Counted from the stretch's first letter, positions 26,441 through 35,763 are shown. The stretch: DNA of 64,000 nucleotides from JAIROC01 sp031553535 (GCA_031553535.1 JAVBLM010000005.1:19719-83718); one strand, 5' to 3'. Numbers and translations: made by a program. Notes: generated by a model not told the origin, from the letters alone.

Positions 26441-26717
26441 GGCAATCTTTCAACTATATTCTTTTCATAGGATCATGGGTTGCCAATTTGTTATGAAATA
26501 TGTTGCCTGCTATTATGTGTTTACGATTTTTTTTCAATCCATAAAATGCTTGTCGATACATTTTTACTGCTTTATTCGATTGTTTTGTTCCGGCAGACCG
26601 GTTGTTGATTCTTTTTTGAATATTTAATCTATCTATCTTACAATTAGTCTTATGTCCCGGTTGTAAATTGTTGATAATTTTTCTTCCTTTTCAGACTCTT
26701 TTTTATGACAGAAAGTA

Positions 26718-26725
26718 TACTTTTG
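26718..26725 (+). promoter_or_regulatory. -7 element of the nrdDG transcript
   Basis: TACTTTTG just upstream of the riboswitch; predicted start near 26732. Confidence 0.55.
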
Positions 26726-26734
26726 TAAGTGATT

Positions 26735-26942
26735 TATGGTTCCCGGATTTACTAAGAAGATAACAGGGATTAAAAGGGAATCCTGTGAGAGTCAGGAACT
26801 ATCCCCGTAGCTGTAAGTTTCATCAAGGAGATGCATCCTTTTGCCACTGGCTATATGCCGGGAAGGCCGCATAAGTCCGAAACAAGTCAGAAGACCTGCC
26901 ATAGAAAACAAGATCCGGTGCTTTCGGGCGAAGAGCAGGAGA
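26735..26942 (+). ncRNA. Cobalamin riboswitch
   Basis: Conserved elements occur in order. AAAAGGGAATCCTGTGAGAG opens the core, followed by TCCCCGTAGCTGTAAG, GCCACTGG (26843-26850), GGGAAGG (26860-26866) and the B12 box AGTCAGAAGACCTGCC (26885-26900). A terminator hairpin follows at 26944-26984, so control is probably transcriptional: adenosylcobalamin binding would switch nrdDG off. Confidence 0.9.
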
Positions 26943-26943
26943 T

Positions 26944-26984
26944 GAGAATTATTCTTGAAAGATGAATATTCTCTTTCTTTTTTC
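26944..26984 (+). terminator. Riboswitch-controlled terminator before nrdD
   Basis: GAGAATTATTC and GAATATTCTC pair with one bulge, followed by TTTCTTTTTTC, between the riboswitch and the nrdD start. Confidence 0.75.
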
Positions 26985-27043
26985 TTTTAGACATTGTGGG
27001 CATTAGATTTTATAATAAAACAATAATTATTTAAATAAATAAT

Positions 27044-29170
27044 ATGGAGTTATTTATTATTAAGAGAGACGGAAAGAAAGAACCTTTTTCCGTTGAGAAG
27101 ATTAAAAGTGCAATAGCGAAAGCTTTTCTGTCGGTTGGAAGTTTTGCGACTCAGGATGTGATTACAAATATCCTCAGCAGGATCAGCATAGGGAATGAAA
27201 CAACGGTAGAAGATATCCAGAACCAGGTGGAAGTGGCGCTGATGGCGGAACAATATTATGCTGTTGCCAAATCGTATATGTTGTATCGTCAAAAGCATCT
27301 CGAAGATAGAGAGGTTCGCGATAAGCTGAAGTTTTTAATTGATTATTGTGATGCGACCAATGCCGCTACAGGCAGTAAGTTCGATGCGAATGCGAATGTG
27401 GAAAACAAGAACATGGCCACATTGATTGGCGAACTTCCCAAATCTAATTTTATTCGCCTTAACCGCCGTATGCTTATCGACAGGCTGAAAGATCTGTATG
27501 GAAAAGAGGTGGCCGACCGCTATGTTGAATTGCTTAATAGTCATTATATTTATAAGAATGATGAAACCAGCCTGGCTAATTATTGCGCCAGTATTACCAT
27601 GTATCCGTGGTTAATTGGGGGAACGTATTCTATCGGAGGAAATTCAAAGGCTCCCACCAATTTGAAATCGTTTTGCGGCGGATTTGTCAATATGGTATTT
27701 ATGGTTTCAAGTATGTTGAGCGGAGCATGTGCCACTCCCGAGTTTTTGATGTATATGAACTATTTTATCGGACAGGAATATGGAAAAGATTACTACCGGA
27801 ATACTGATAAAGTAGTGGATTTGTCAAAGAAGCAACGTACATTGGACAAAGTTATAACGGATTATTTTGAACAGATTGTCTATTCCATCAATCAACCTAC
27901 CGGGGCACGTAATTTTCAGGCTGTATTCTGGAATATATCTTATTATGACAGATATTATTTTGAGAGTCTTTTTGAGAATTTTGTTTTCCCGGACGGAAGT
28001 AAACCTGACTGGAATTCTCTCAGCTGGTTGCAAAAACGTTTTATGAAATGGTTTAACCGTGAACGAACCCGTGCGGTATTGACATTTCCGGTAGAGACCA
28101 TGGCTTTATTGACAGAAAACGGAGATGCCAAGGATAAAGAATATGGTGACTTTACCGCTGAAATGTACGGGGAAGGGCATTCGTTTTTTACATATATGAG
28201 CGATAATGCGGATTCTTTGAGTAGTTGTTGCCGTCTGCGGAACGAAATACAAGATAACGGGTTTAGTTATACCCTGGGGGCGGGAGGGGTTTCAACCGGC
28301 TCGAAGAGTGTTTTGACAATCAATTTAAACCGTTGTATACAGCAGGCAGTGCGTAAAAGTATTCCGTATCAATTTTTTCTGGAAGATATTGTTGATTTTG
28401 TTCATAAAGTTCAGTTGGCATATAATGAGAACTTAAAATACATGCAACGGAAAGGAATGTTACCTTTGTTCGATGCAGGATATATCAATTTGGGGCGCCA
28501 ATACTTGACAATCGGAGTGAATGGTCTGGTTGAAGCGGCAGAGTTTCTTGATATTGAGATTTCGGATAATCCCCGTTATGAAGCATTTGTCCAGCAGGTT
28601 TTGGGTATTATTGAAGACTGCAATAAACGATACCGGACCAAAGATGTTTTATTTAATTGTGAAATGATTCCTGCAGAGAATGTAGGTGTTAAACATGCAA
28701 AATGGGATAAACAAGACGGATATAAAGTGAGCCGTGATTGTTATAATAGCTATTTTTATGTGGTGGAAGACGATTCCGTAAATATTCTCGACAAGTTCCG
28801 TCTCCACGGCAAAAAATACATTGAACATCTTACAGGGGGCTCGGCATTGCATTTGAATATGGAAGAACATCTCAGCAAGGAACAATACAGGCAATTGCTT
28901 CGTGTTGCAACACAGGAAGGATGTAACTATTTTACATTCAATATTCCAAATACTGTTTGTAATGATTGTGGGCATATAGATAAAAGCCAACTGAAAGTAT
29001 GTCCGTCATGTAATAGTAAGAATCTTGATTATTTAACCCGCATTATCGGATATATGAAACGAGTTAGTAATTTCTCACAACCACGGCAAAAGGAGGCCGC
29101 TCAACGACACTATGCATCAATTACGAATTACGAATTACAAATTACGGAAAATGCAGATGTTGTAAGATGA
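27044..29170 (+). CDS. nrdD: Anaerobic (class III) ribonucleoside-triphosphate reductase
   Basis: 708 residues. An ATP-cone (about 1-95, starting IIKRDGKKEPFSVEKI) precedes the glycyl-radical barrel. A CNDCG...CPSC zinc site (about 640-658) and the glycyl-radical loop RIIGYMKR (Gly at about 669) close the protein. It makes dNTPs without oxygen and is activated by NrdG. The last 15 or so residues (TNYELQITENADVVR) are encoded by the inverted repeat of the inserted cassette, so the natural C-terminus has been altered. A B12 riboswitch controls it. Confidence 0.95.
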   Translation: MELFIIKRDGKKEPFSVEKIKSAIAKAFLSVGSFATQDVITNILSRISIGNETTVEDIQNQVEVALMAEQYYAVAKSYMLYRQKHLEDREVRDKLKFLIDYCDATNAATGSKFDANANVENKNMATLIGELPKSNFIRLNRRMLIDRLKDLYGKEVADRYVELLNSHYIYKNDETSLANYCASITMYPWLIGGTYSIGGNSKAPTNLKSFCGGFVNMVFMVSSMLSGACATPEFLMYMNYFIGQEYGKDYYRNTDKVVDLSKKQRTLDKVITDYFEQIVYSINQPTGARNFQAVFWNISYYDRYYFESLFENFVFPDGSKPDWNSLSWLQKRFMKWFNRERTRAVLTFPVETMALLTENGDAKDKEYGDFTAEMYGEGHSFFTYMSDNADSLSSCCRLRNEIQDNGFSYTLGAGGVSTGSKSVLTINLNRCIQQAVRKSIPYQFFLEDIVDFVHKVQLAYNENLKYMQRKGMLPLFDAGYINLGRQYLTIGVNGLVEAAEFLDIEISDNPRYEAFVQQVLGIIEDCNKRYRTKDVLFNCEMIPAENVGVKHAKWDKQDGYKVSRDCYNSYFYVVEDDSVNILDKFRLHGKKYIEHLTGGSALHLNMEEHLSKEQYRQLLRVATQEGCNYFTFNIPNTVCNDCGHIDKSQLKVCPSCNSKNLDYLTRIIGYMKRVSNFSQPRQKEAAQRHYASITNYELQITENADVVR

Positions 29171-29535
29171 AAAAGGATAATGTAATACAGGAGAAATCAT
29201 TTGCTTTCGCTATAAGAATAGTAAATCTATACAAGTTTTTATGTGAAGAAAAGAAAGAGTTTGTCTTGTCGAAACAGGTTTTGCGTAGTGGAACATCAAT
29301 CGGAGCAAACATTGAAGAATCTATTGGAGGGCAGTCGGATAAGGATTTTCTTGCAAAAGTAACGATTGCATACAAAGAAGCACGGGAAACTATCTATTGG
29401 CTAAAGTTACTTTCGGCAACCGATTATTTGAGTATGGAACAGGCTGACAGTTTACTCAAAGATGCGGAAGAAATCTGCAAAATTATTGCTAAGATTCAAT
29501 TAACAATAAAAAGTCGTAATTTGTAATTTGTAATT
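29126..29535. mobile_element. Inverted-repeat-flanked cassette carrying a four-helix-bundle gene
   Basis: Two 21-bp inverted repeats, identical but for one base, lie at 29126-29146 and 29515-29535 (AATTACGAATTACAAATTACG and its inverse). They enclose one complete gene and interrupt the nrdD-nrdG junction, with the left repeat inside the nrdD frame. No transposase is present, so mobility would be in trans or ancient. Confidence 0.6.
29167..29526 (+). CDS. Four-helix-bundle protein (23S rRNA intervening-sequence/S23 family)
   Basis: 119 residues, all helical, with the family pattern FAIRIVNLYKFL, LSKQVLRSGTSIGANIEES and KEARETIYWLKLL. Members are encoded in intervening sequences of 23S rRNA genes and as free-standing genes; the Avd proteins of diversity-generating retroelements share the fold. 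Biochemical role unknown. It overlaps the end of nrdD by 4 bases and lies between 21-bp inverted repeats. Confidence 0.85.
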   Translation: MKKDNVIQEKSFAFAIRIVNLYKFLCEEKKEFVLSKQVLRSGTSIGANIEESIGGQSDKDFLAKVTIAYKEARETIYWLKLLSATDYLSMEQADSLLKDAEEICKIIAKIQLTIKSRNL

Positions 29536-29538
29536 AAA

Positions 29539-30009
29539 ATGAGGTTCGCCAATTATAATGTTGTTTTCCAGGAAATACCCGACGAAGTGACGCTTGCGAT
29601 CAATTTGTCTAACTGTCCGAATCGTTGTCAAGGTTGCCACAGTCCGTATCTTCGGGAAAATACGGGTGAGATACTTAATGAGGAAACATTGTTGAGCATT
29701 ATCAATAAATATAAAGGTGCTATTACCTGTGTCTGCTTTATGGGTGGAGATGCAACTCCCGAAGGAGTAGGAGGGTTAGCCGGTTTTATACGGAAAAAAA
29801 CAAATGGAGCCCTGAAAACGGGCTGGTATTCGGGAAAAGATATGCTTCCCGACAATTATTCTTTACAGAATTTCAATTATATAAAATTAGGGCAATATAA
29901 AGAGAATCTTGGAGGATTAAATTCTATGGCAACAAATCAGCGGTTTTATCGCATTGAGAATAATAAAATGATAGACATGACTTATCGGTTTCAAAAACGT
30001 TTTGTTTAA
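29539..30009 (+). CDS. nrdG: Class III ribonucleotide reductase activating protein
   Basis: 156 residues, radical SAM. The CxxxCxxC cluster motif (NCPNRCQGCH) begins at about residue 29 and a glycine-rich FMGGD loop at about 72. It generates the glycyl radical on NrdD. It starts 3 bases after the right inverted repeat of the inserted cassette, so it now depends on read-through from nrdD or on the cassette. Confidence 0.92.
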   Translation: MRFANYNVVFQEIPDEVTLAINLSNCPNRCQGCHSPYLRENTGEILNEETLLSIINKYKGAITCVCFMGGDATPEGVGGLAGFIRKKTNGALKTGWYSGKDMLPDNYSLQNFNYIKLGQYKENLGGLNSMATNQRFYRIENNKMIDMTYRFQKRFV

Positions 30010-30137
30010 TAGTAGGTAAAAAAGAAGAACCGTACAGTTCTATACCGGATTCCCGGAATTAATCATAAAATATAAATAGGAGAAGACTAAAAAAGTCAGG
30101 GAACTGTTCAAAAAGTCACTATTAGTAAAGTTCTTAT

Positions 30138-31094
30138 TTACCGAATTTTTTGATTGGAAAAGTTCCAGGCCACACCAAATAACAGGCTATATCCCCAAGA
30201 GGATTCGTACAGGGAAAGATTATTATTTTCATAATCTAATCCTGCCGCAAATTTTAGAGAAATGCCTTTATAGATCATGGCATAAAACTCAAATTGTAAA
30301 AGAATATACGGATATACTTTTTTTAGTTCGGGGTAAACGGTTGTAATTTCCTTATTGTAAGGAGAAGTCAAACTTTGTTGAAAAGAAGTATGATAGGCTA
30401 GGCGCAATATGTTATTGATTTTATAGTCCAGATTCAGTAAAAGCATAGGCCTGAATTCGGAGTGATCTTGATACATGTTCTTTCTCAGTTTTATATGGCT
30501 GTTGATAAATAGGATTTTGTCTTTTAACCCGGATGAGACGGCATCAATCTTATCCATATTATTTACTTCCCAAGAAGACCAGTCATATACGAAGCCCAAT
30601 CCGAAATTTAATTTGAATTTTGGACGGATAATCGCCCAAGGATGGAACAATACTCCTATTTGAAAACGCCATCGTAATCCTCTATCCGAGTTGTTTTGAA
30701 CAATAAATATGGGTTCAGGATAGAATTTACGAAGCATTGTCCGTTTTTTATCAATAGGCTTATATTTGTAAATACCTGAAGAAAGCATCAGATAATGATT
30801 AAAATAGAAACTCCCATCATCCTGGCGTTCTATAATTTGTCTGAAAGTTAATTCAATATCCGTGTTTCGGAACAGGTAATTGAATAGCGCGGAATTTGCA
30901 ACTCTTATCTCTGTAAATTGATCCATTTCATTATCGGATACATACAGCAGTAAGTCTAGGTTCAGGGAGACGGAATTGGTTTTCAGCGTATCGAGACTAT
31001 AGACTTTATTGGCGATAACTTCAATTTGTCCATAGCTTTTCATTCCCAGACAGAACAAAAGCATAATAAGTATTGTCCGATAATCTTTCACCAA
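30138..31094 (-). CDS. Probable outer-membrane beta-barrel protein, function unknown
   Basis: 318 residues with a signal peptide (ending KSYGQ, about residue 22). The mature part is a run of amphipathic beta strands with aromatic girdle residues (WRFQIGVLFHPWAIIRPKFKLNFG, then LLLNLDYKINNILRLAYH) and ends in aromatic WNFSNQKIR. It resembles DUF481-type barrels. No catalytic residues stand out. Confidence 0.65.
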   Translation of the reverse strand: MVKDYRTILIMLLFCLGMKSYGQIEVIANKVYSLDTLKTNSVSLNLDLLLYVSDNEMDQFTEIRVANSALFNYLFRNTDIELTFRQIIERQDDGSFYFNHYLMLSSGIYKYKPIDKKRTMLRKFYPEPIFIVQNNSDRGLRWRFQIGVLFHPWAIIRPKFKLNFGLGFVYDWSSWEVNNMDKIDAVSSGLKDKILFINSHIKLRKNMYQDHSEFRPMLLLNLDYKINNILRLAYHTSFQQSLTSPYNKEITTVYPELKKVYPYILLQFEFYAMIYKGISLKFAAGLDYENNNLSLYESSWGYSLLFGVAWNFSNQKIR

Positions 31095-31510
31095 TATAAT
31101 TATTTATCTGATATAAAATAACTATCAAGAAAACATAAACTATGCAAATCACGTCGAGTTTTGACTTAAATAGAATACTTTATTTTAAAGATCCATCTTC
31201 TTTTGGGGTACTGGTTTAATGCCCTAAACAGCTAAATGTTATTTTAAGTGCTACGAAGACTATCTTTGATAATAAAAAAGGCGTTTCTTTTTGTAATTTC
31301 ATTTTTCATATTGACAATTCGTAGCGTTTGAGTATTAGTAACCACAGATAAATGCAGATAACGTGTGACTATATACAACTTCCTGTATCTTCATTTAACT
31401 TGTGTAGCTTCTACTGATAATTTGAGACTATTTATAGGATTGATAAATGAACTATTTAAAAGCATAACTGTTAATACATAAGATTTGGATATTTTAATAA
31501 ACTAAAGGAA
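31095..31510. other. Intergenic region with a decayed repeat end
   Basis: 31377-31412 is a decayed right end of the dispersed element (AACTTCCTGTATCTTCATTT, then AACTTGTGTAGCTTCT). I see no gene in the rest. Confidence 0.5.
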
Positions 31511-32080
31511 ATGAAAGTAAAAAATGTATTAATAGGAAGTGCGGTGGGGATGGTATTCGCAGCAGGTGCCGGAGCTGCCTTGTATTTTAAGAACAGAAAA
31601 ACTATTCCGGATGGTGCTAATGCTGTTACTCCATTTGATATTAAGAAATATCTGGGGAAATGGTATGAAATAGCCCGTCTGGATTTTTATTTTGAAAAAG
31701 GATTGGATAATGCCATCGCCGAATATTCTTTGAATGAGGATGGAAGTGTTAAAGTTGTAAACAAAGGATTTAATGTCAAGAAAAATAAAAAAGAGAAATC
31801 CATAGGAAAAGCAAAATTTGTTGATTCTCCTAATGAAGCAAAATTAAAAGTGAGTTTTGCAGGGCCATTTTATGCCGGATATAATGTAATTGCTATTGAT
31901 AAGGCATATCAATATGCATTGGTTGCCGGTAGGAATTTAAATTATTTGTGGATATTATCAAGAGAAACCTCAATTCCGGATGATATAAAGGATGCATACC
32001 TTCAGAAGGCTAAAAAGTTAGGATATAAAACGGAAAATTTGATATGGTGTGATCATAAAAACCAAGAGGAAACAGAATAG
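31511..32080 (+). CDS. Bacterial lipocalin, membrane-anchored
   Basis: 189 residues. An N-terminal membrane segment (about 5-26) has no lipobox, unlike E. coli Blc. The lipocalin fold follows with the GxW motif (YLGKWYEIARLD, Trp51) and the conserved NYLWILSR strand (about 138-146). Likely binds lysophospholipids or other lipids in the periplasm. Monocistronic; a terminator follows at 32269-32298. Confidence 0.88.
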   Translation: MKVKNVLIGSAVGMVFAAGAGAALYFKNRKTIPDGANAVTPFDIKKYLGKWYEIARLDFYFEKGLDNAIAEYSLNEDGSVKVVNKGFNVKKNKKEKSIGKAKFVDSPNEAKLKVSFAGPFYAGYNVIAIDKAYQYALVAGRNLNYLWILSRETSIPDDIKDAYLQKAKKLGYKTENLIWCDHKNQEETE

Positions 32081-32268
32081 GATTCCGATTTAGTATATTT
32101 GTATATATGAGAATCTTATTATAGATTTTTCATGAGGAATAAATCTTCGAATGAAATTTTGTGTAGGTTTGCAACACATAAATAAGTAATTATGTAAAGA
32201 GAGAATAACTTTTATATATACTTATCGAAATGTCATTGTATGTTTTAATAAAAACAGAACTGTTTATG

Positions 32269-32298
32269 GAGGCTGTCTTTTCACAGCCTTTTCTTTTT
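32269..32298 (+). terminator. Rho-independent terminator downstream of the lipocalin gene
   Basis: Stem GGCTGT/ACAGCC (32271-32276, 32283-32288) with a TTTTCTTTTT tail. Confidence 0.7.
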
Positions 32299-32334
32299 GA
32301 TGAGCTTAATAAAGTTTTGGGGTAAGAAGATAGA

Positions 32335-33168
32335 TTATGCTATATATAAGTTATGCAACATTTCAATTTCTTTCGCATATCCCTCTAACTCGTTAGGAGT
32401 TTCAAGCAAGAAGGGGAGATGTCGTAATTCAGGATGATTGATTATGCGCTTTATTGCATCTGTTCCGATTGTCCCTTCACCTAATTTTTGATGACGGTCT
32501 TTCCGGCTCCCTATCGGATTCATGCTGTCGTTTAAATGAATAGCATGCAGTTTGCTTAACCCTATTATCTTGTCGAATAGAGAGAGAACTCCATCCAAAT
32601 CATTTACAATATCATAACCTGCGTCATACACATGGCAAGTGTCTAAACAAACACCTAACTTATCAGTTAGAATCACTCCATCCAATATTTCTTTTAGCTC
32701 TTCGAATGTACCGCCAACTTCACTTCCTTTTCCCGACATTGTTTCAAGTAATACAAGTATGTTTTGTTCTTGGGTTAATAGTTTATTAAGAGATTCTATA
32801 ATCTGCTCGATTCCTGTTGCGGTTCCTTGTCCGGTATGGCTTCCCGGATGAAAGTTGTATAGTTTACAGGGTAGTTGTTTTAGCCGGGAAAGGTCATCGG
32901 CCATCATATTTCGGGCAAATTCGCGAATACCTTTATCTGCAGAACAAAGATTTAACGTATAAGGCGCATGAGCTAATAATGGCGCAAAGTTATTTGTGTT
33001 TAATAATTCTGCCAGATTTTGAGCATCCTTTATATCTATTGTTTTTGCATTGCCGCCCCTTGGATTCCGGGTGAAGAACTGGAATGTATTTGCATTTATT
33101 TTTAAGGCATCCTTTCCCATGGCATAATAACCGTTGGATAGAGATAAGTGGCAACCGACGTTAAGCAT
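32335..33168 (-). CDS. nfo: Endonuclease IV (AP endonuclease)
   Basis: TIM-barrel base-excision repair enzyme that cuts 5' of abasic sites using three zinc ions. Zinc-ligand motifs are seen as HAPYTLNL, NFHPGSH, LLETM, CLDTCHVYDAGYD, HLNDS and FLLETPN. An upstream in-frame ATG at 33219 would add 17 residues and overlap the flavodoxin gene. I chose the ATG at 33168 because MLNVGCHLSLSNG is where the family normally begins. Confidence 0.9.
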   Translation of the reverse strand: MLNVGCHLSLSNGYYAMGKDALKINANTFQFFTRNPRGGNAKTIDIKDAQNLAELLNTNNFAPLLAHAPYTLNLCSADKGIREFARNMMADDLSRLKQLPCKLYNFHPGSHTGQGTATGIEQIIESLNKLLTQEQNILVLLETMSGKGSEVGGTFEELKEILDGVILTDKLGVCLDTCHVYDAGYDIVNDLDGVLSLFDKIIGLSKLHAIHLNDSMNPIGSRKDRHQKLGEGTIGTDAIKRIINHPELRHLPFLLETPNELEGYAKEIEMLHNLYIA

Positions 33169-33197
33169 AAGATAAATATATTTAGATATTCCTAATT

Positions 33198-33803
33198 TCA
33201 AAGATTTGCTTGTTTGCATTTAGCAAGAAAATCCAACCAAGCCAGAATTTTATTATCCAATGCTTCGGGGGTTTTGAATAAATTGTTATGGAAATTCTCA
33301 CCTCTCAGTATTTTGGCATTCTGGATGGAGTGGCTGAATGAATCATAATAATCACCCAGCTCACCTTCATGAGTGGTGAATAATGTTACTGTTTTGCCAT
33401 TGAAATCTTGTTGAGACAATAAAGTAAGAACAGCAGGTGCAATACTATACCACCATATTGGAGAGCCGATAATAATTAAATCATAAGAACCTAAATCGGG
33501 AATAGTTGTTTTTAATTCGGGGAGGTATCCGTTGGCGACTTCTTCCTTTGCTTCTTGATATATTTCAGGAAGAGGTAAATATGTTTTTACTGTTTCCAGT
33601 CTACACATATCGGCACCTGTCTTTTCCTGAATCATTTCAGCTATTTCATGTGTTTTGCCACTCCAGGAATAGTAGATTATTAAAACTTTTCCAAGTTCGT
33701 TTTTTTCTTTTTGTGGACGATCCTCTCCTGGCGACATGCATCCACAAAAGATAAGAATAAATGAAGCGATCCATATTGTTATTCTGTTTACGCCGTTTTT
33801 CAT
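33198..33803 (-). CDS. Lipoprotein flavodoxin
   Basis: 201 residues. A lipoprotein signal (lipobox FCGC, Cys at about 22) precedes a flavodoxin domain. The FMN phosphate loop is YYSWSGKT (about 44-51) and the isoalloxazine loops are GSPIWWYSIAP and TTHEGELGD. Presumably an outer- or inner-membrane-tethered redox protein. Immediately upstream of nfo; the two may be cotranscribed. Confidence 0.85.
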   Translation of the reverse strand: MKNGVNRITIWIASFILIFCGCMSPGEDRPQKEKNELGKVLIIYYSWSGKTHEIAEMIQEKTGADMCRLETVKTYLPLPEIYQEAKEEVANGYLPELKTTIPDLGSYDLIIIGSPIWWYSIAPAVLTLLSQQDFNGKTVTLFTTHEGELGDYYDSFSHSIQNAKILRGENFHNNLFKTPEALDNKILAWLDFLAKCKQANL

Positions 33804-34042
33804 AACTATATTTTTTGTCTTTTAGGTAGCTATTTATTCAATAAATATGTTCACAAAGATAATCATTAATTCAGAATACAAATCGAAAATTTGCATTTCT
33901 CATAATTTTTTTGTGAGAAAACAAATAAAAATCCAAATAGCTTTTATAATTAAAACGAATTAAGGAAAAAATATTGTTGAAGATCTGTCAAAAATAAGTA
34001 TTCAGGACATCGAAACAGCAAAACACACACTTCAATCCCCTG

Positions 34043-34426
34043 TTACAGTACCAATTCATTATATAACTTTTCTGTTGTCTGATCTAAATCACATGAAAAT
34101 CCACAATGAGGACGAGATGTTTGTATACAGGAGCTTTTTTCCGCAGTAATCCAGCGGAAGCGTTCGGCAATATCTAGTTGAGAAATTAAACCCCCGGCCT
34201 TATCTCCGACAGCAATTTTATTAAAAGATTCTAATGTTTCGCGGATTAATTCGAGGTCTAATTCATTAGCAAAAGTCCGTATTCTTTCTTTATTCAGATG
34301 ATATTCAAGTCTGATGAATTTTGCCTCTTTAGAAAATAGTATGATACCGATGTTCATGAATTCTTCACGCTCAACTTTCGGTATAACACGAATTACAGCA
34401 TATTCATATAAATACTTTCCTTGCAT
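34043..34426 (-). CDS. DUF3037 protein
   Basis: 127 residues; begins YEYAVIRVIPKVEREEFMNIGIILF, the hallmark of DUF3037. Function unknown. It overlaps the HipA-like gene by 23 bases, a recurrent two-gene arrangement. No secretion signal. Confidence 0.8.
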   Translation of the reverse strand: MQGKYLYEYAVIRVIPKVEREEFMNIGIILFSKEAKFIRLEYHLNKERIRTFANELDLELIRETLESFNKIAVGDKAGGLISQLDIAERFRWITAEKSSCIQTSRPHCGFSCDLDQTTEKLYNELVL

Positions 34427-35186
34427 ATTGAGCTTCTTTTACAAAAATTCCGGAATGTTCTAATCGTCTGGTTAAAAACTGAAGGTATATATTTCTCAAA
34501 TCGTCAGGTAAGTATTCTTTCTCTGCTACGATTAACCAATCGTCAGGGATCAGATTAACTATTTCTTTCAGCTTGCCTGCGTGCAGCAATTGTCGGTATT
34601 CAGTATCTACTTCATCCAGCTGATCGGCAAAAGGCAGTAAAACATGATTTTTAATCATTGAAAAGGGACTTAACGCTTGTTCCTTCCAGTTATCCATAGC
34701 ATGATGAAAATATAACATCGAACCATGATCGATCAACCAAAGTTCTCTATATTTGAGCATCATATTTGTATTCTTGATTGTTCTGTCAACATTGGTAAGA
34801 AAGGCATCCAGCCAAATGATCTGGGATGCCAGCTTCCCATCCACCTTTGTTGTAACAGGGTCGAAAGTAAGGGAGCCTGACAAGAAATGCGATCCTATGT
34901 TTAATCCTCTGCTTGCCCGTAAGAGATCTTGTATTTCGGCATCCGGCTCGGTTCTGCCGAAGGCTTCGTCCAAGTAAATAAAAACAAGTTCAGGAGTATG
35001 CAGCCCGAGTAATTTTGCGGTGATGCCTCCTATTAATTCTGCAATAAGTGCTTTCGTTCCATGTCCTGCGCCTCTGAACTTAATTACATATTTAAATTCA
35101 TCATCTGCTTCAGCCAATGCAGGTAAAGAACCGCCTTCCCGTAGGGGAGTAATATATCGCGTTACATTTACAGTTCTTATTTCCAT
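34404..35186 (-). CDS. HipA-like kinase-fold protein
   Basis: 260 residues. The segment FLTNVDRTIKNTN (about residues 128-140) corresponds to the HipA/PI3K-type catalytic loop with Asp and Asn, and LIDHGSM (about 152-158) to the metal-binding DFG equivalent. A small N-terminal lobe has YVIKFRG with the ATP lysine. It lacks the HipA N-terminal cap and a HipB partner; DUF3037 takes the partner position. Phosphorylation target unknown. Confidence 0.78.
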   Translation of the reverse strand: MEIRTVNVTRYITPLREGGSLPALAEADDEFKYVIKFRGAGHGTKALIAELIGGITAKLLGLHTPELVFIYLDEAFGRTEPDAEIQDLLRASRGLNIGSHFLSGSLTFDPVTTKVDGKLASQIIWLDAFLTNVDRTIKNTNMMLKYRELWLIDHGSMLYFHHAMDNWKEQALSPFSMIKNHVLLPFADQLDEVDTEYRQLLHAGKLKEIVNLIPDDWLIVAEKEYLPDDLRNIYLQFLTRRLEHSGIFVKEAQYARKVFI

Positions 35187-35300
35187 GATTTATATTATTA
35201 ATTTATGCAAAAATATAAAAAAAACATAAATCATTATTCAAGCTTCATAACAGCAATCCATCAATTTAATATTCTTGCTGTTTTTTTCATAACTAATATC

Positions 35301-35337
35301 AGAAGTTACACAAATTAAATAAAGTTACAGGAAGTTA
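35301..35337. repeat. Isolated end of the dispersed element, inverse orientation
   Basis: AGAAGTTACACAAATTAAAT followed by AAAGTTACAGGAAGTTA is the inverse of the right end at 39512-39550, with a few changes. Confidence 0.65.
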
Positions 35338-35529
35338 TGATTCAGGATTTGATTTTTCTTGGAATTTAATGATTTATTCCATTTTGTTTAATGAGTTTAC
35401 TATCTTTCGGTTCAAAATTGTTTTCCCACTGGCCTCACAGATTTCCGCAGATTTTATATTGAAGTTGTCCGAAGTTGAAATAAAATGAATAGAGATTACC
35501 TCGCTTCGTTTGATGTTCTCACCTGCTTT

Positions 35530-35612
35530 GCTTTCGGGGACTTCGTCGTTCCTCCCGGCAAAGGATGACGGTAATATGTTACTTAAGAGCGTCATCCGAG
35601 GAACGAAACCAT
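35530..35612. repeat. Inverted CGTCATCCGAGGAACGA-type pair
   Basis: GACTTCGTCGTTCCTCCCGG and, about 30 bases on, GCGTCATCCGAGGAACGAA face each other as an imperfect hairpin, related to the pair at 14790-14870. Confidence 0.5.
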
Positions 35613-35763
35613 CTCCCATGTCAACTTTCGACAACTTCATTATAAAAATTTCATTATTAATCATTAACTCTTAATTTTTAATTTCTCCTTTCCCATGGCA
35701 AATGTATTTTCCACTGTAAAAGGCATTCCGGATGTACCGGCAACGACTTCAGGACGCCGGAAT

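Larger units (their letters stand above)
25536..27043. other. 1.5-kb non-coding region between kamD and nrdD
   Basis: From left to right it holds the kamD promoter (25597-25604), a candidate small RNA with promoter and terminator (25901-26055), the 42-bp double-hairpin array A (26119-26440), and the nrdD promoter, cobalamin riboswitch and terminator (26718-26984). Open frames over array A on both strands result from the 42-bp period and are not taken as genes. Confidence 0.8.

Noticed and set aside
26204..26470. Open reading frames with 14-residue repeats over array A on both strands
   Set aside because: The 42-bp period is a multiple of three, so frames stay open by construction. No start signal or protein-like composition, and palindromes explain the pattern better.
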